Shown here: in pieces, positions 36,795-45,139 of the stretch
How positions within the stretch are numbered: position 1 is the stretch's first letter
Layout: every line of letters begins with the position of its first letter
Source: Pseudomonadota bacterium
GTDB taxonomy: Bacteria > Pseudomonadota > Gammaproteobacteria > Steroidobacterales > Steroidobacteraceae
Length of the DNA: 64,000 nucleotides
Direction: 5' to 3'
Assembly: GCA_018241525.1 (NCBI GenBank)
Contig: JAFEDR010000009.1
Span: forward strand, 1,054,001-1,118,000
Position numbers and translations under genes: made by a program
Notes under the pieces: model-generated
What the model was told of the DNA's origin: nothing
The model's database searches: none
Seen by the model: only the letters and a program-made list of their open reading frames with translations

Positions 36795-37864
36795 GCGCCG
36801 CGCGCTGGCCTTCGCTGCGGCCGCCCGCGCGGCCAGTGTCTGCGCCGCGCTCGCCGGCGAGCCTCGGCTACCGGATGCCAGGGGAATTCGAGCCGCACGA
36901 TGCCACCTGGCTCGCCTGGCCGGGTGAGGTGACGCGCGCGTGGGCGGAGCCTGAGGCGATCACGCGCACCGTCGCCGCCCTCGCCCACGCGGTGCGTCGC
37001 TTCGAGCCGGTACGCGTCGCGGTCGATCCCGCGTTCCTCGGCGAGGCGCAGGCGCTCCTCGATCCCGCGGTCGAGACGATCACGATGCCGGTCGATGACA
37101 TCTGGATCCGCGACTCGGGACCGACGTTCCTGCGCGCATCGGACGGCGCCCTAGCCGCCAGCCTCTGGAACTTCAACGCCTGGGGCGAGAAGGTCGATGG
37201 CCACGACGCCGACCGCACGCTCGCGGCGCGCCTCGCCGCAAGCCGCGGCGTCCCCGGCTACGCCGCGCCGCTCGTCACCGAGGGCGGCGCGCTGCACGTC
37301 GACGGCGCGGGAACCGCGATCGTGACCGAGAGCGCGCTCCTCAACCCCAACCGCAACCCCGGGCTGTCCCGCGCGGATCTCGAGGCCGGACTGCGCGGCT
37401 GGCTCGGCGTCGAGAAGGTCCTGTGGCTGCCCGGCGAGCGCCACGACACGATCACGGACGGTCATGTCGACGGGCTGCTGACCTTCATCCGCCCGGGCGC
37501 GCTGCTGTTCGAGTCCGCGGCCGACCCGGCTGATCCGCTCGCGCCGCTGCTCGCCGAGCAGCGGCGCTTCCTCGCGCAGGCGACCGACGCGCGCGGCCGG
37601 CGCCTCGAGATCCTGGACCTCGTGCGTCCGCCGCGCCGGTCGTCGTGGTCACCCGACTTCTGCGCCATCTACGTGAACTGCCTGCTGGTGAACGGCGGCG
37701 TCCTCGTGCCAGCCTTCGGCGATGCGGCGGCCGACGCGCGCGCGGTCGACACCTTCCGCCGTGCGTTCCCCGAGCGCGCGGTCCTGGCACTCGCCGTCGA
37801 CGCGATCTGCGCCGGCGGCGGCGGCATCCACTGCGTAACCCAGCAGCAACCCGCGAGTCCCTGA
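36791..37864 (+). CDS. aguA: Agmatine deiminase paralogue (second copy)
   Basis: 357 residues from TTG 36791 (TTGA overlap with the previous stop); an in-frame GTG at 36836 would give a shorter N-terminus closer to the family. All catalytic motifs are kept: MPGEFEPHDATWLAWP, DDIWIRDSGPTF, EGGALHVDG, TDGHVDG and GGIHCVTQQQP. It differs extensively from the first copy throughout, so it is an old duplication or a sub-family acting on a related guanidino compound. Both copies in one operon imply either different substrates or hetero-oligomers; neither can be shown here. Confidence 0.88.
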   Translation: MSAARWPSLRPPARPVSAPRSPASLGYRMPGEFEPHDATWLAWPGEVTRAWAEPEAITRTVAALAHAVRRFEPVRVAVDPAFLGEAQALLDPAVETITMPVDDIWIRDSGPTFLRASDGALAASLWNFNAWGEKVDGHDADRTLAARLAASRGVPGYAAPLVTEGGALHVDGAGTAIVTESALLNPNRNPGLSRADLEAGLRGWLGVEKVLWLPGERHDTITDGHVDGLLTFIRPGALLFESAADPADPLAPLLAEQRRFLAQATDARGRRLEILDLVRPPRRSSWSPDFCAIYVNCLLVNGGVLVPAFGDAAADARAVDTFRRAFPERAVLALAVDAICAGGGGIHCVTQQQPASP

Positions 37865-37884
37865 CCTCAGCCCCGGAGAGCCCG

Positions 37885-38760
37885 ATGCGCAACGTCACCT
37901 TCGCTGCCACCCAGTTCGCCTGCGGCTGGGACCGCGATCGCAACATCGCCACCGCCGAGGCGCTGGTGCGCCGCGCGGCCGCCCAGGGAGCGCAGGTCAT
38001 CCTGCTGCAGGAACTGTTCGAGACGCCGTACTTCTGCGCGGTCCAGCGCAGCGAGTACCTCGAGCTCGCGCGGCCTGCCGACGGCCACCCGGCAATCGGG
38101 CATTTCCAGCGGCTCGCGCGCGAGCTCGGCGTGGTGATCCCGGTGTCCTACTACGAGCGCGCGCGCCAGGCACAGTTCAACTCCGTCGCCGTCGTCGACG
38201 CCGACGGCCGCCTCGCCGGGCACTACCGCAAGAGCCACATCCCGCAGGGACCAGGCTACGAGGAGAAGTTCTACTTCTCGCCCGGCGACACCGGCTTCCG
38301 GCCGATCGAGACCCGCTTCGGCGCACTGGGCATCGCGATCTGCTGGGACCAGTGGTTCCCGGAAGTCGCCCGCGCACTGGTGCTGGCCGGCGCCGAGTAC
38401 CTGCTCTATCCCACCGCGATCGGCTCCGAGCCGGCCTCGCCGGGGTATGATTCGATGGAGCACTGGCAGATGACCATGCGCGGCCACGCCGCCGCGAACA
38501 TGGTGCCGGTCGTCGCCTCGAATCGCATCGGCCGCGAGACCACGGGCGAGGTGACGATGGAGTTCTACGGCTCCTCGTTCATCGCCGGTCCGACCGGCGG
38601 GCTCGTCGCCGCGGCCGATCGAAGGACGGAGGGCATCCTGCTCGCGAGCTTCGATCTCGACCGCTGCCGGCACGACCGCATCGCCTGGGGTTGCTTCCGC
38701 GACCGGCGACCGGAACTCTACCGGCCGCTGCTGACGCTCGACGGCGGCCCGGCCGCGTGA
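37885..38760 (+). CDS. aguB: N-carbamoylputrescine amidase
   Basis: 291 residues from ATG 37885, with GGAG upstream. A nitrilase-superfamily enzyme with the Glu-Lys-Cys triad visible as LLQELFE, YRKSHIP and ICWDQWFPE. The segments IPQGPGYEEKFYFSPGD and YPTAIGSEP are hallmark AguB sequences. It converts N-carbamoylputrescine to putrescine, CO2 and ammonia. It lies between the agmatine deiminases and the polyamine ABC importer. Confidence 0.94.
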   Translation: MRNVTFAATQFACGWDRDRNIATAEALVRRAAAQGAQVILLQELFETPYFCAVQRSEYLELARPADGHPAIGHFQRLARELGVVIPVSYYERARQAQFNSVAVVDADGRLAGHYRKSHIPQGPGYEEKFYFSPGDTGFRPIETRFGALGIAICWDQWFPEVARALVLAGAEYLLYPTAIGSEPASPGYDSMEHWQMTMRGHAAANMVPVVASNRIGRETTGEVTMEFYGSSFIAGPTGGLVAAADRRTEGILLASFDLDRCRHDRIAWGCFRDRRPELYRPLLTLDGGPAA

Positions 38761-38776
38761 ACGGACGCGGATCCGG

Positions 38777-39904
38777 ATGCCCGTGAGCCGGCACCGGCGG
38801 CGCGCCGCCCTGCTCGCCGCGGCGCTCGCGCTCGGCCCGACCGTGACGCTCGCCGCCACCGATCGCGAGGTCAACATCTACTCGTGGGCCGAGTACTTCC
38901 CCTCGCCGCTGCTGCGCAAGTTCGAGGCCGAGACCGGCATCAAGGTCAACTACGCGGTGATGGACTCGAACGACGTCATGGAGACGACGCTGTCCGCCGG
39001 TCACTCCGGCTTCGACCTCGTCACCGTGAACGCCTCGCCGCACCTCGGCCGCGAGATCCCGCGCCGGCTGTGGCAGCCGCTCGACTTGAAGCGCATCCCG
39101 AATCGCGTGCACGCCGACCCCGTGATCCTGGCCACGCTCGCCGCGGTCGATCCGGGCAACCGCTACGCCATCCCGTGGATGTGGGGTACGACCGGGATCC
39201 TCTCGAACCCGGCACTGGTCGCGGCCGCCGGCGCGCGCCCCGGGCTGCGCCCCGGTGACATGGTGTTCCGGGCTGCCGATGCTGCGCGGCTCGCGGACTG
39301 CGGCATCACGGTGCTCGATTCCTGGGTCGACGTGCTGCCGATGCTCGCGAACTGGCTCGGCCGGCCGTCCCTCGAGGCGGACGGCGCCTCGCTCGCCGAG
39401 CTGGGCCGCGCCTTCGCCGCGATACGGCCGTACCTGCGGCGCGTGACGACGTCGGGTTACTACCAGCAGCTCGCGCACGGCGAGCTGTGCGTCGCACTGG
39501 GCTACTCGGGCGATGCGATGGTCGCGCGCCGCATGGCGGCCGAGGCCGGTCGCGCGACCCCGATCCACTACGACTACCCCGACGGGACCGTGTACGTCTT
39601 CGTCGACAGCTTCGCGATCCCGGCCGACGCGCCCCATCCCGAGGCCGCCCACCGCTTCATCGACTTCGCGATGCGCCCGGAGAATGCCGCGTCCGTTGCG
39701 ACGTTCATCGGCTTCGCGAGCGGCAACATCGACGCGATCCCGCTGCTCGATCCCGAGCTGCAGCGCAATCGCGCCGTCTACCCGGACGCAGAGGTTCGCA
39801 GCCGCCTGCGTCTGGGCCGCGTCTACACCGCCGCCGAGGAGCGTCGCTTCGGGCGTGCGTGGCTGCGCATGAAGGCCGGGCAGCCGGTCGGAGACCGTCC
39901 GTGA
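38777..39904 (+). CDS. Polyamine ABC transporter substrate-binding protein (PotF-like)
   Basis: 375 residues with a signal peptide (MPVSRHRRRAALLAAALALGPTVTLA). The mature protein opens with EVNIYSWAEYFPSPLLRKFEAETGIKVNYAVMDSNDVMETTL, the typical PotD/PotF start, followed by the AIPWMWGTTGI and YPDGTVYVFVDSFAIPADAPHPEAAHRFIDF segments. It captures putrescine, spermidine or agmatine in the periplasm. It overlaps the ATPase gene by 4 nt (GTGA). Confidence 0.92.
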   Translation: MPVSRHRRRAALLAAALALGPTVTLAATDREVNIYSWAEYFPSPLLRKFEAETGIKVNYAVMDSNDVMETTLSAGHSGFDLVTVNASPHLGREIPRRLWQPLDLKRIPNRVHADPVILATLAAVDPGNRYAIPWMWGTTGILSNPALVAAAGARPGLRPGDMVFRAADAARLADCGITVLDSWVDVLPMLANWLGRPSLEADGASLAELGRAFAAIRPYLRRVTTSGYYQQLAHGELCVALGYSGDAMVARRMAAEAGRATPIHYDYPDGTVYVFVDSFAIPADAPHPEAAHRFIDFAMRPENAASVATFIGFASGNIDAIPLLDPELQRNRAVYPDAEVRSRLRLGRVYTAAEERRFGRAWLRMKAGQPVGDRP

Positions 39905-40998
39905 CGTCCGCCGCCGCGGCCGGGACGGTCGAGCTGCGCGGCGTCGCGAAATCCTTCGACGGCCAGCCGATCCTGCGGCCGCTCGACCTCACGGTCGCGG
40001 CCGGGGAGTTCCTCGCGCTCCTCGGCGGTTCCGGCTGCGGCAAGACGACGCTGCTGCGGATCATCGCCGGGCTCGAGGTTCCGGACGCCGGCGGCGTGCG
40101 GATCGGCGGGCGCGACGTCACCTCCGCGCCGCCCTACGAGCGCCCGGTCAACATGATGTTCCAGAGCTACGCGGTATTTCCGCACCTCGACGTCGCTGCG
40201 AACATTGGGTACGGCCTGCGGGCCGCGGGCCTGAAGCCGGCCGAGCGCCTGGCGCTCGTCGAGTGGGCGCTCGCGCTGGTGCGGCTCGAGGGCCTCGCCC
40301 GGCGCCGCCCCGAGCAGCTCTCCGGTGGCCAGCGCCAGCGGGTCGCCCTCGCCCGCTGCCTCGTCAAGAAGCCCGCGGTGCTGCTGCTGGACGAGCCGAT
40401 GGCGGCGCTCGATCGCAACCTGCGCGAGGAGATGCAGCGCGAGCTGGTGCGGATCCAGCGCGACGTCGGCACGACCTTCATCCTGGTCACCCACGACCAG
40501 GACGAGGCCATGTCGATGGCCGACCGGGTCGCCGTGATGGAGGCCGGCCGGATCGTGCAGTGCGGCCCGCCGCGCGAGGTCTATGAGCGACCCGCAAACC
40601 GCTTCGTCGCGCGCTTCGTCGGCCGCGTGAACTTCCTCGAGGGCGTTGTCCGCGAGTCGACCTCTGCGGGTTGCCGGGTGGCCTGCGGCCCCTTCGAGGT
40701 GCGCGTGGCCGGCGCCGGGGCGCCGTCCGCGGGCTCGGCCTGCACGCTTGCGATCCGCCCCGAGCGCGTGGCGGTCGCGGCGCCGCCGGGGGCGTTCCTG
40801 AACGAGCTCGAGGGCGTGCTCGCAGCGACCGCTTACTTCGGCGACTTCGTCCGCGCCGAGTTCCGCCTCGCGGACGGCAGCCGCTTCGAGGCGACGCTCG
40901 CGGCGGGCGCGCCGGCGGCAGGCGGCCCGTCGCTCGCTCCCGGGGAGTCGGTCCGCCTCGGCTTCGACGCGGACGCCGTCGTGGTACTGGGTCCATGA
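39901..40998 (+). CDS. Polyamine ABC transporter ATP-binding protein (PotA/PotG-like)
   Basis: 365 residues from GTG 39901. Walker A is GGSGCGKTT (from residue 42), the Q-loop is in NMMFQSYAVFPH, the signature is LSGGQRQRVALARCL, Walker B is VLLLDEPMAALD and the switch His is in LVTHDQDEA. A C-terminal TOBE domain (about 240-365) matches the spermidine/putrescine importer ATPases. It overlaps both neighbours by 4 nt. Confidence 0.95.
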   Translation: MTSAAAAGTVELRGVAKSFDGQPILRPLDLTVAAGEFLALLGGSGCGKTTLLRIIAGLEVPDAGGVRIGGRDVTSAPPYERPVNMMFQSYAVFPHLDVAANIGYGLRAAGLKPAERLALVEWALALVRLEGLARRRPEQLSGGQRQRVALARCLVKKPAVLLLDEPMAALDRNLREEMQRELVRIQRDVGTTFILVTHDQDEAMSMADRVAVMEAGRIVQCGPPREVYERPANRFVARFVGRVNFLEGVVRESTSAGCRVACGPFEVRVAGAGAPSAGSACTLAIRPERVAVAAPPGAFLNELEGVLAATAYFGDFVRAEFRLADGSRFEATLAAGAPAAGGPSLAPGESVRLGFDADAVVVLGP

Positions 40999-41885
40999 TC
41001 GGTCCCCGCCCGGGTCGCGGCACGCGGCTGGCGCTCTGGCTGCCGCTCGGCTGGCTGGTCGCCACGATCGCGGTGCCGACCGGGCTCGTGCTGTTGCTCG
41101 CATTCCGACGGCTCGCGGACCGCATCCCGCCCGTCGAGCCGCTCTGGTCGCAGGCCGCGGGCCACGGCCGGCTGAACCTCTCGCTCGAGAGCATCGTCGC
41201 GGTCGCGACCGACCCGCTCTACGCGGCAGCCTTCGGGCATGCGCTGGCCAATGCACTCGCCACGACGCTGCTGTGCGTGCTGATCGGCTACCCGCTCGCG
41301 TACGCGATCGCACTCGCGCCGGCGCGACGGCGGCCGTTCTACCTGCTGCTCGCGGTCGTGCCCTTCTGGACCTCCTTCCTGATGCGCACGTACGCGTGGA
41401 TGGGCTTGCTGCGCGACTCCGGACCCGTGAATTCGCTGCTGCTCGCGCTGCACCTCGCCGACCGGCCGGTCCACCTGCTGTACTCGCCAGCGGGCGTGCT
41501 GATCGTGATGGTCTATTCGTACCTGCCGTTCTTCCTGCTGCCGATGTATGCGGTGCTCGAGCGCCTGCCGCGCGAGGTGCTCGAGGCCGCGGCCGACCTC
41601 GGGGCGCGGCCGTTCTATGCCTTTCGCACGGTGACGCTGCCGCTGTCGCTGCGCGGCCTGCTGGCCGGGGCGGTGCTGGTCTTCATCCCGGCGATGGGCG
41701 AGTACATCATCCCGGACCTGGTCGGCAACACGCAGACGATCCTGATCGGCGGCGTGCTCTGGAACGAGTTCTTCCAGAACCGCGACTGGCCGACGGCGGC
41801 GGCGATCGCACTGCTGACGACGCTCACGATCGCGCTGCCGTTCGCGGCCGGCGCGCTGCTCCGCCGCCGCCTGCGGGCCGCCTGA
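40995..41885 (+). CDS. Polyamine ABC transporter permease (PotB/PotH-like)
   Basis: 296 residues with six predicted helices and the EAA-loop sequence EVLEAAADLGARPFYAFRTVTLPLS, which couples to the ATPase. PFWTSFLMRTYAWMGLL and IPAMGEYIIPDLVG are conserved in PotB/PotH. The start ATG overlaps the ATPase stop, and the stop overlaps the next permease start by one base. Confidence 0.94.
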   Translation: MIGPRPGRGTRLALWLPLGWLVATIAVPTGLVLLLAFRRLADRIPPVEPLWSQAAGHGRLNLSLESIVAVATDPLYAAAFGHALANALATTLLCVLIGYPLAYAIALAPARRRPFYLLLAVVPFWTSFLMRTYAWMGLLRDSGPVNSLLLALHLADRPVHLLYSPAGVLIVMVYSYLPFFLLPMYAVLERLPREVLEAAADLGARPFYAFRTVTLPLSLRGLLAGAVLVFIPAMGEYIIPDLVGNTQTILIGGVLWNEFFQNRDWPTAAAIALLTTLTIALPFAAGALLRRRLRAA

Positions 41886-42718
41886 TGGCAGCCGGTGCGC
41901 GCTGGCGGAGCTTCAGCCTCGCCGGAGGCTTCGCGTTCCTCTACGTGCCGATCCTGTGGATCATCGTCTACTCGTTCAGCGCCGCGACGGTGGTCGGCGT
42001 CTGGAAGGGGTTCTCCTGGCGCTGGTACGCGGGGCTGCTCGACAACGAGGATTTCCGGCTCGCCGCCGAGCGCTCGTTGCTGCTCGCGGTGGTCGCGGCC
42101 ACGCTCGCGACGGCGCTCGGCACGCTCGCCGGCTACGCGCTGGCGCGCGGGCCGCGGGTCGTCGGCCGACGACCGCTCGCGGTGCTGCTCGGCGTGCCGC
42201 TGTTCGTGCCGGAGATCCTGGTCGGCTTCTCGCTGCTGCTGCTGTTCGTCGCACTGGAGTCGGTTCTCGGCGTGCCGGTCGGCAAGGGCCTGGTACCGCT
42301 GGTCGCGGCACATGCGACGCTCGGCCTGCCGGTGGTCGCGTCCGTCGTCTACGCGCGACTCGCCGGAACGGACCGCCACTACGAGGAGGCGGCGCTCGAT
42401 CTCGGCGCCCGGCCGCCGCGGGTGTTCCTGACCGTCACGCTGCCGCTGCTGCGGCCGGCGCTCGCCTCGGGCTGGATGCTCGCATTCACGCTGTCCTTCG
42501 ACGACGTGGTCACCTCGAGCTTCCTCGCCGGGCCGAGCGCGACCACGCTGCCGCTGTTCGTGTACTCCTCGATCCGGATCGGCGTCACGCCCGAGATCAA
42601 TGCCGTGGGCACGCTGATCGTCGTCACGGTCGCGGCCTGCGTGGTGATCGCGATGCTGCGCGGCCGGCTCGCCGCGCAGGCGCGTCTGCCGCCGGCCCGC
42701 GACGCCGGTCCTCAGTAG
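41885..42718 (+). CDS. Polyamine ABC transporter permease (PotC/PotI-like)
   Basis: 277 residues with six predicted helices. FLYVPILWIIVYSFSAATVVGVWKGFSWRWY at the start, the EAA loop EEAALDLGARPPRVFLTVTLPLLRPAL and LSFDDVVTSSFLAGP identify the PotC/PotI family. It completes the importer, and its 3' end overlaps the convergent AGE-family gene by 7 bp. Confidence 0.94.
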   Translation: MAAGARWRSFSLAGGFAFLYVPILWIIVYSFSAATVVGVWKGFSWRWYAGLLDNEDFRLAAERSLLLAVVAATLATALGTLAGYALARGPRVVGRRPLAVLLGVPLFVPEILVGFSLLLLFVALESVLGVPVGKGLVPLVAAHATLGLPVVASVVYARLAGTDRHYEEAALDLGARPPRVFLTVTLPLLRPALASGWMLAFTLSFDDVVTSSFLAGPSATTLPLFVYSSIRIGVTPEINAVGTLIVVTVAACVVIAMLRGRLAAQARLPPARDAGPQ

Positions 42719-43869
42719 AGCGGCGCCTCCGGCCCGAGTGCGGCGATCGCGCCGACGAGGTGGTAGAAGGTGCTCGCGTAGGCCGGCGAGTCCTCGAGGC
42801 GGCCGTCGACATCGCGCCGGTCGAACCAGAGACCGGGCGCGTCGCTGCGCAGGTAGGACCAGAGCGCGGCGGCCGCTTCGCCGGCCTGGCGCAGGTAGCG
42901 CGCCTCGCCCGTCGCGCGCAACGCCTCGACCCCGGCCCGCAGCCGCTCGGTCTGGACCCAGAGGCGCGCGCCGCCCTCGTACACCGCGGTGCCGTCGAGC
43001 AGCGCGTTCACCGCGAACCCCTCACGGACGCCATGGCGCTCCGCCCCGTCGATGAGTCGCAGTGCCGCGCGGCGCCGCTGCGCGGAGTCTCCGACCGGCG
43101 CGCGCAGCAGTAGAAACGCCCATTCGTACTGGTGACCGGGCTCGACCCGTCGTCCGGCGAGCCCGCTCGCGGGAGTGGCGTCCGCGGCGTACGACTCGTG
43201 GAGCGCGCCACTGTCCGGCCGGATCAGGCGGTTGAGCGCGAGCGCCACCAGCGCATCCGCCCACGCTCGCCAGCCCGGATCCTGGCCGACCGCCGCCCAG
43301 GCGAGGCAGCTCTCGAGGAGGTGCATGTGCGGATTGGCTTCGAGGCCGTCCGCGGCCCCGCTGCCGGCACGAAACCCGCCACCCGGCAGCCGCCAGTTGG
43401 TGGCGATCCGCTCACGCAGCGCGACCGCCCGCGCCTCGAGGCCGACCTCGACGCCGAGCGCCGCCGTCGCGGCCGCGAGCCCGAGCAGCACGAAGGCCTG
43501 GTCATAGAGCAGCGCCGCGTCGTCGAGAATGCGGCCGTCCGTCGCGACCAGCGTCCGGTAGAAGCCGTCCGGCCGGCGGTAGCGCGATTCGAGGTAGGCC
43601 AGCCCGCCGCGCAGGATCCGGTCCGTTCCGGCCCGGAAGCCGAGGCGCGGCGCCAGTGCGAAGGCGTACAGCTGCCGGGGCGCGACGCGTGCACGGCGCG
43701 CTGCGCCGGAGTCGCGGCCACCCGCGTCGAGCGATTCGGCGAAGCCGCCGGCCCCGTCGACGCCGGCCGCCGCCCAGCGCGGATAGGCGGCCTCCACCAG
43801 CCACTCCCGTAGCCGGCCGCGCAGCGAGGCGAGCCGCGCCTGCTCGAGTGACTCGGGGGCGATCGCCAT
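42712..43869 (-). CDS. AGE-family epimerase/isomerase (mannose isomerase-like)
   Basis: 385 residues forming the (alpha/alpha)6 barrel of N-acylglucosamine 2-epimerase-like enzymes. Active-site segments are LYDQAFVLLGLA, NPHMHLLESCLAW, EPGHQYEWAFLLL, RLWVQTERLRA and the C-terminal ASTFYHL. Family members include N-acetylglucosamine 2-epimerase, D-mannose isomerase and cellobiose 2-epimerase. In this locus, next to an ROK fructokinase and a beta-mannosidase-like GH2, mannose-to-fructose isomerisation is the best guess. It is the last gene of the minus-strand catabolic operon, 1 nt after the MFS gene. Confidence 0.87.
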   Translation of the reverse strand: MAIAPESLEQARLASLRGRLREWLVEAAYPRWAAAGVDGAGGFAESLDAGGRDSGAARRARVAPRQLYAFALAPRLGFRAGTDRILRGGLAYLESRYRRPDGFYRTLVATDGRILDDAALLYDQAFVLLGLAAATAALGVEVGLEARAVALRERIATNWRLPGGGFRAGSGAADGLEANPHMHLLESCLAWAAVGQDPGWRAWADALVALALNRLIRPDSGALHESYAADATPASGLAGRRVEPGHQYEWAFLLLRAPVGDSAQRRRAALRLIDGAERHGVREGFAVNALLDGTAVYEGGARLWVQTERLRAGVEALRATGEARYLRQAGEAAAALWSYLRSDAPGLWFDRRDVDGRLEDSPAYASTFYHLVGAIAALGPEAPLY

Positions 43870-43870
43870 C

Positions 43871-45139
43871 TCAGGCGCGCGGGGTGGCGACGACGGCGTC
43901 CGGTGCCCCGGCCCTCGCGAGGAATCCGAACGCCGCGATCAGCACGTAGGCGGCGGCCGGCACGAGGAAAGCGCGCGGCAGTCCCGCGTGGTCCGCGACC
44001 GAGCCGACCAGCGGTGGCAGGATCGCACCGCCGATGATCGCCGTGCAGAGGAGCCCGGAAGTGGCCGCTGCCGGCGCGCTCGAGCGCTCGAGCGTCAGGG
44101 TGAAGATCGTCGGGAACAGGATCGAGTTGCAGAGCCCGACCGCGATCGCTGCGGCGGCGGCGATCGGGCCGCCCGCGAGCGAGACCACGAGGCACAGCGC
44201 CGAGGCCATCAGCGCCGCGCCGCGCACGACCCCCGCCGCGGGCAGCCGCGTCAGCAGCGCACTGCCGCCGAATCGGCCGACCATCGCGCCGAGCCAGTAC
44301 AGGCTGAGCAGCTGGCCGGCGCGCTCGAGCGAGACGCCGAGCACGTCCGGCTGGTGCAGGTAGTTGATCATGACGCTGCCGATCGAGACCTCGGCGCCGA
44401 CGTACAGGAAGATCGCCGCCGCCCCGAGCCTCGCCCAGCGCGAGCGCAGTGCCGGGGCGACGCTCGGCGCCCCCGGTCCGCCGCCGCTCGCAAGCCGCCG
44501 GCGGCCGAGCGCCGCGAGGACCGCGAGCGCGGCTACCAGGACGGCCAGCAGCGCGAACGAGCGCGCGATGCCGGCGAGCGTCTCGCCGCGGCCGGCGGTC
44601 GCACCGGCGCCGGCCGCAAACAGCCCGCCGCGCAGCATGATCATCGCGCCGAGCGACGGCGCGAGCACGGTGCCGAGCGAATTGAACGCCTGCGCGAAGG
44701 TCAGCCGGAAGTGCGAGCGGCCGGGGTCGCCGAGGGCGGCGGCGAGCGGGTTGGCCGCGACCTGCAGCACCGTGATGCCGGCCGCGATCACGAACAGGGC
44801 CGCGAGCACGGCCTCGTAGCGCGCGAGGCCCGCCGCCCCGACCATACCGAGGCAGCCCAGCAGCATGATTGCGAGCGCGAGCACGATGCCGGAGGCGAAG
44901 CCCAGCCGGGCGATCAGCGCCGCGGCCGGCAGCGAGACGAGGCCGTAGGCCGCGAAGAAGGCGAACTGCGTCAGCATCGACTCGGTGTAGCTGAGGCTGA
45001 AGACCGCGCGTGCAGCCGGGATCAGCGGGTCGATCATCGCGGTGATGAAGCCCCAGGCGAAGAACAGCGTCGTGACGCCCGCGAAGGCGCGGGACAGGTT
45101 CGGTGTGGCAGTCGGCACGTCGGCTCCGTCAGTCGGCAT
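43871..45139 (-). CDS. MFS sugar transporter of the FucP/GluP (FGHS) family
   Basis: 422 residues with 12 predicted helices. The N-terminal FFAWGFITAMIDPLIPAARAVFSLSY, QFAFFAAYGLVSLPAA and AANPLAAALGDPGRSHFRLTFAQAFNSLGTVLAPSLGA blocks are family hallmarks. It imports a monosaccharide or aldose across the inner membrane, plausibly mannose or fructose here. The start overlaps the ROK regulator stop by one base. Confidence 0.9.
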   Translation of the reverse strand: MPTDGADVPTATPNLSRAFAGVTTLFFAWGFITAMIDPLIPAARAVFSLSYTESMLTQFAFFAAYGLVSLPAAALIARLGFASGIVLALAIMLLGCLGMVGAAGLARYEAVLAALFVIAAGITVLQVAANPLAAALGDPGRSHFRLTFAQAFNSLGTVLAPSLGAMIMLRGGLFAAGAGATAGRGETLAGIARSFALLAVLVAALAVLAALGRRRLASGGGPGAPSVAPALRSRWARLGAAAIFLYVGAEVSIGSVMINYLHQPDVLGVSLERAGQLLSLYWLGAMVGRFGGSALLTRLPAAGVVRGAALMASALCLVVSLAGGPIAAAAAIAVGLCNSILFPTIFTLTLERSSAPAAATSGLLCTAIIGGAILPPLVGSVADHAGLPRAFLVPAAAYVLIAAFGFLARAGAPDAVVATPRA

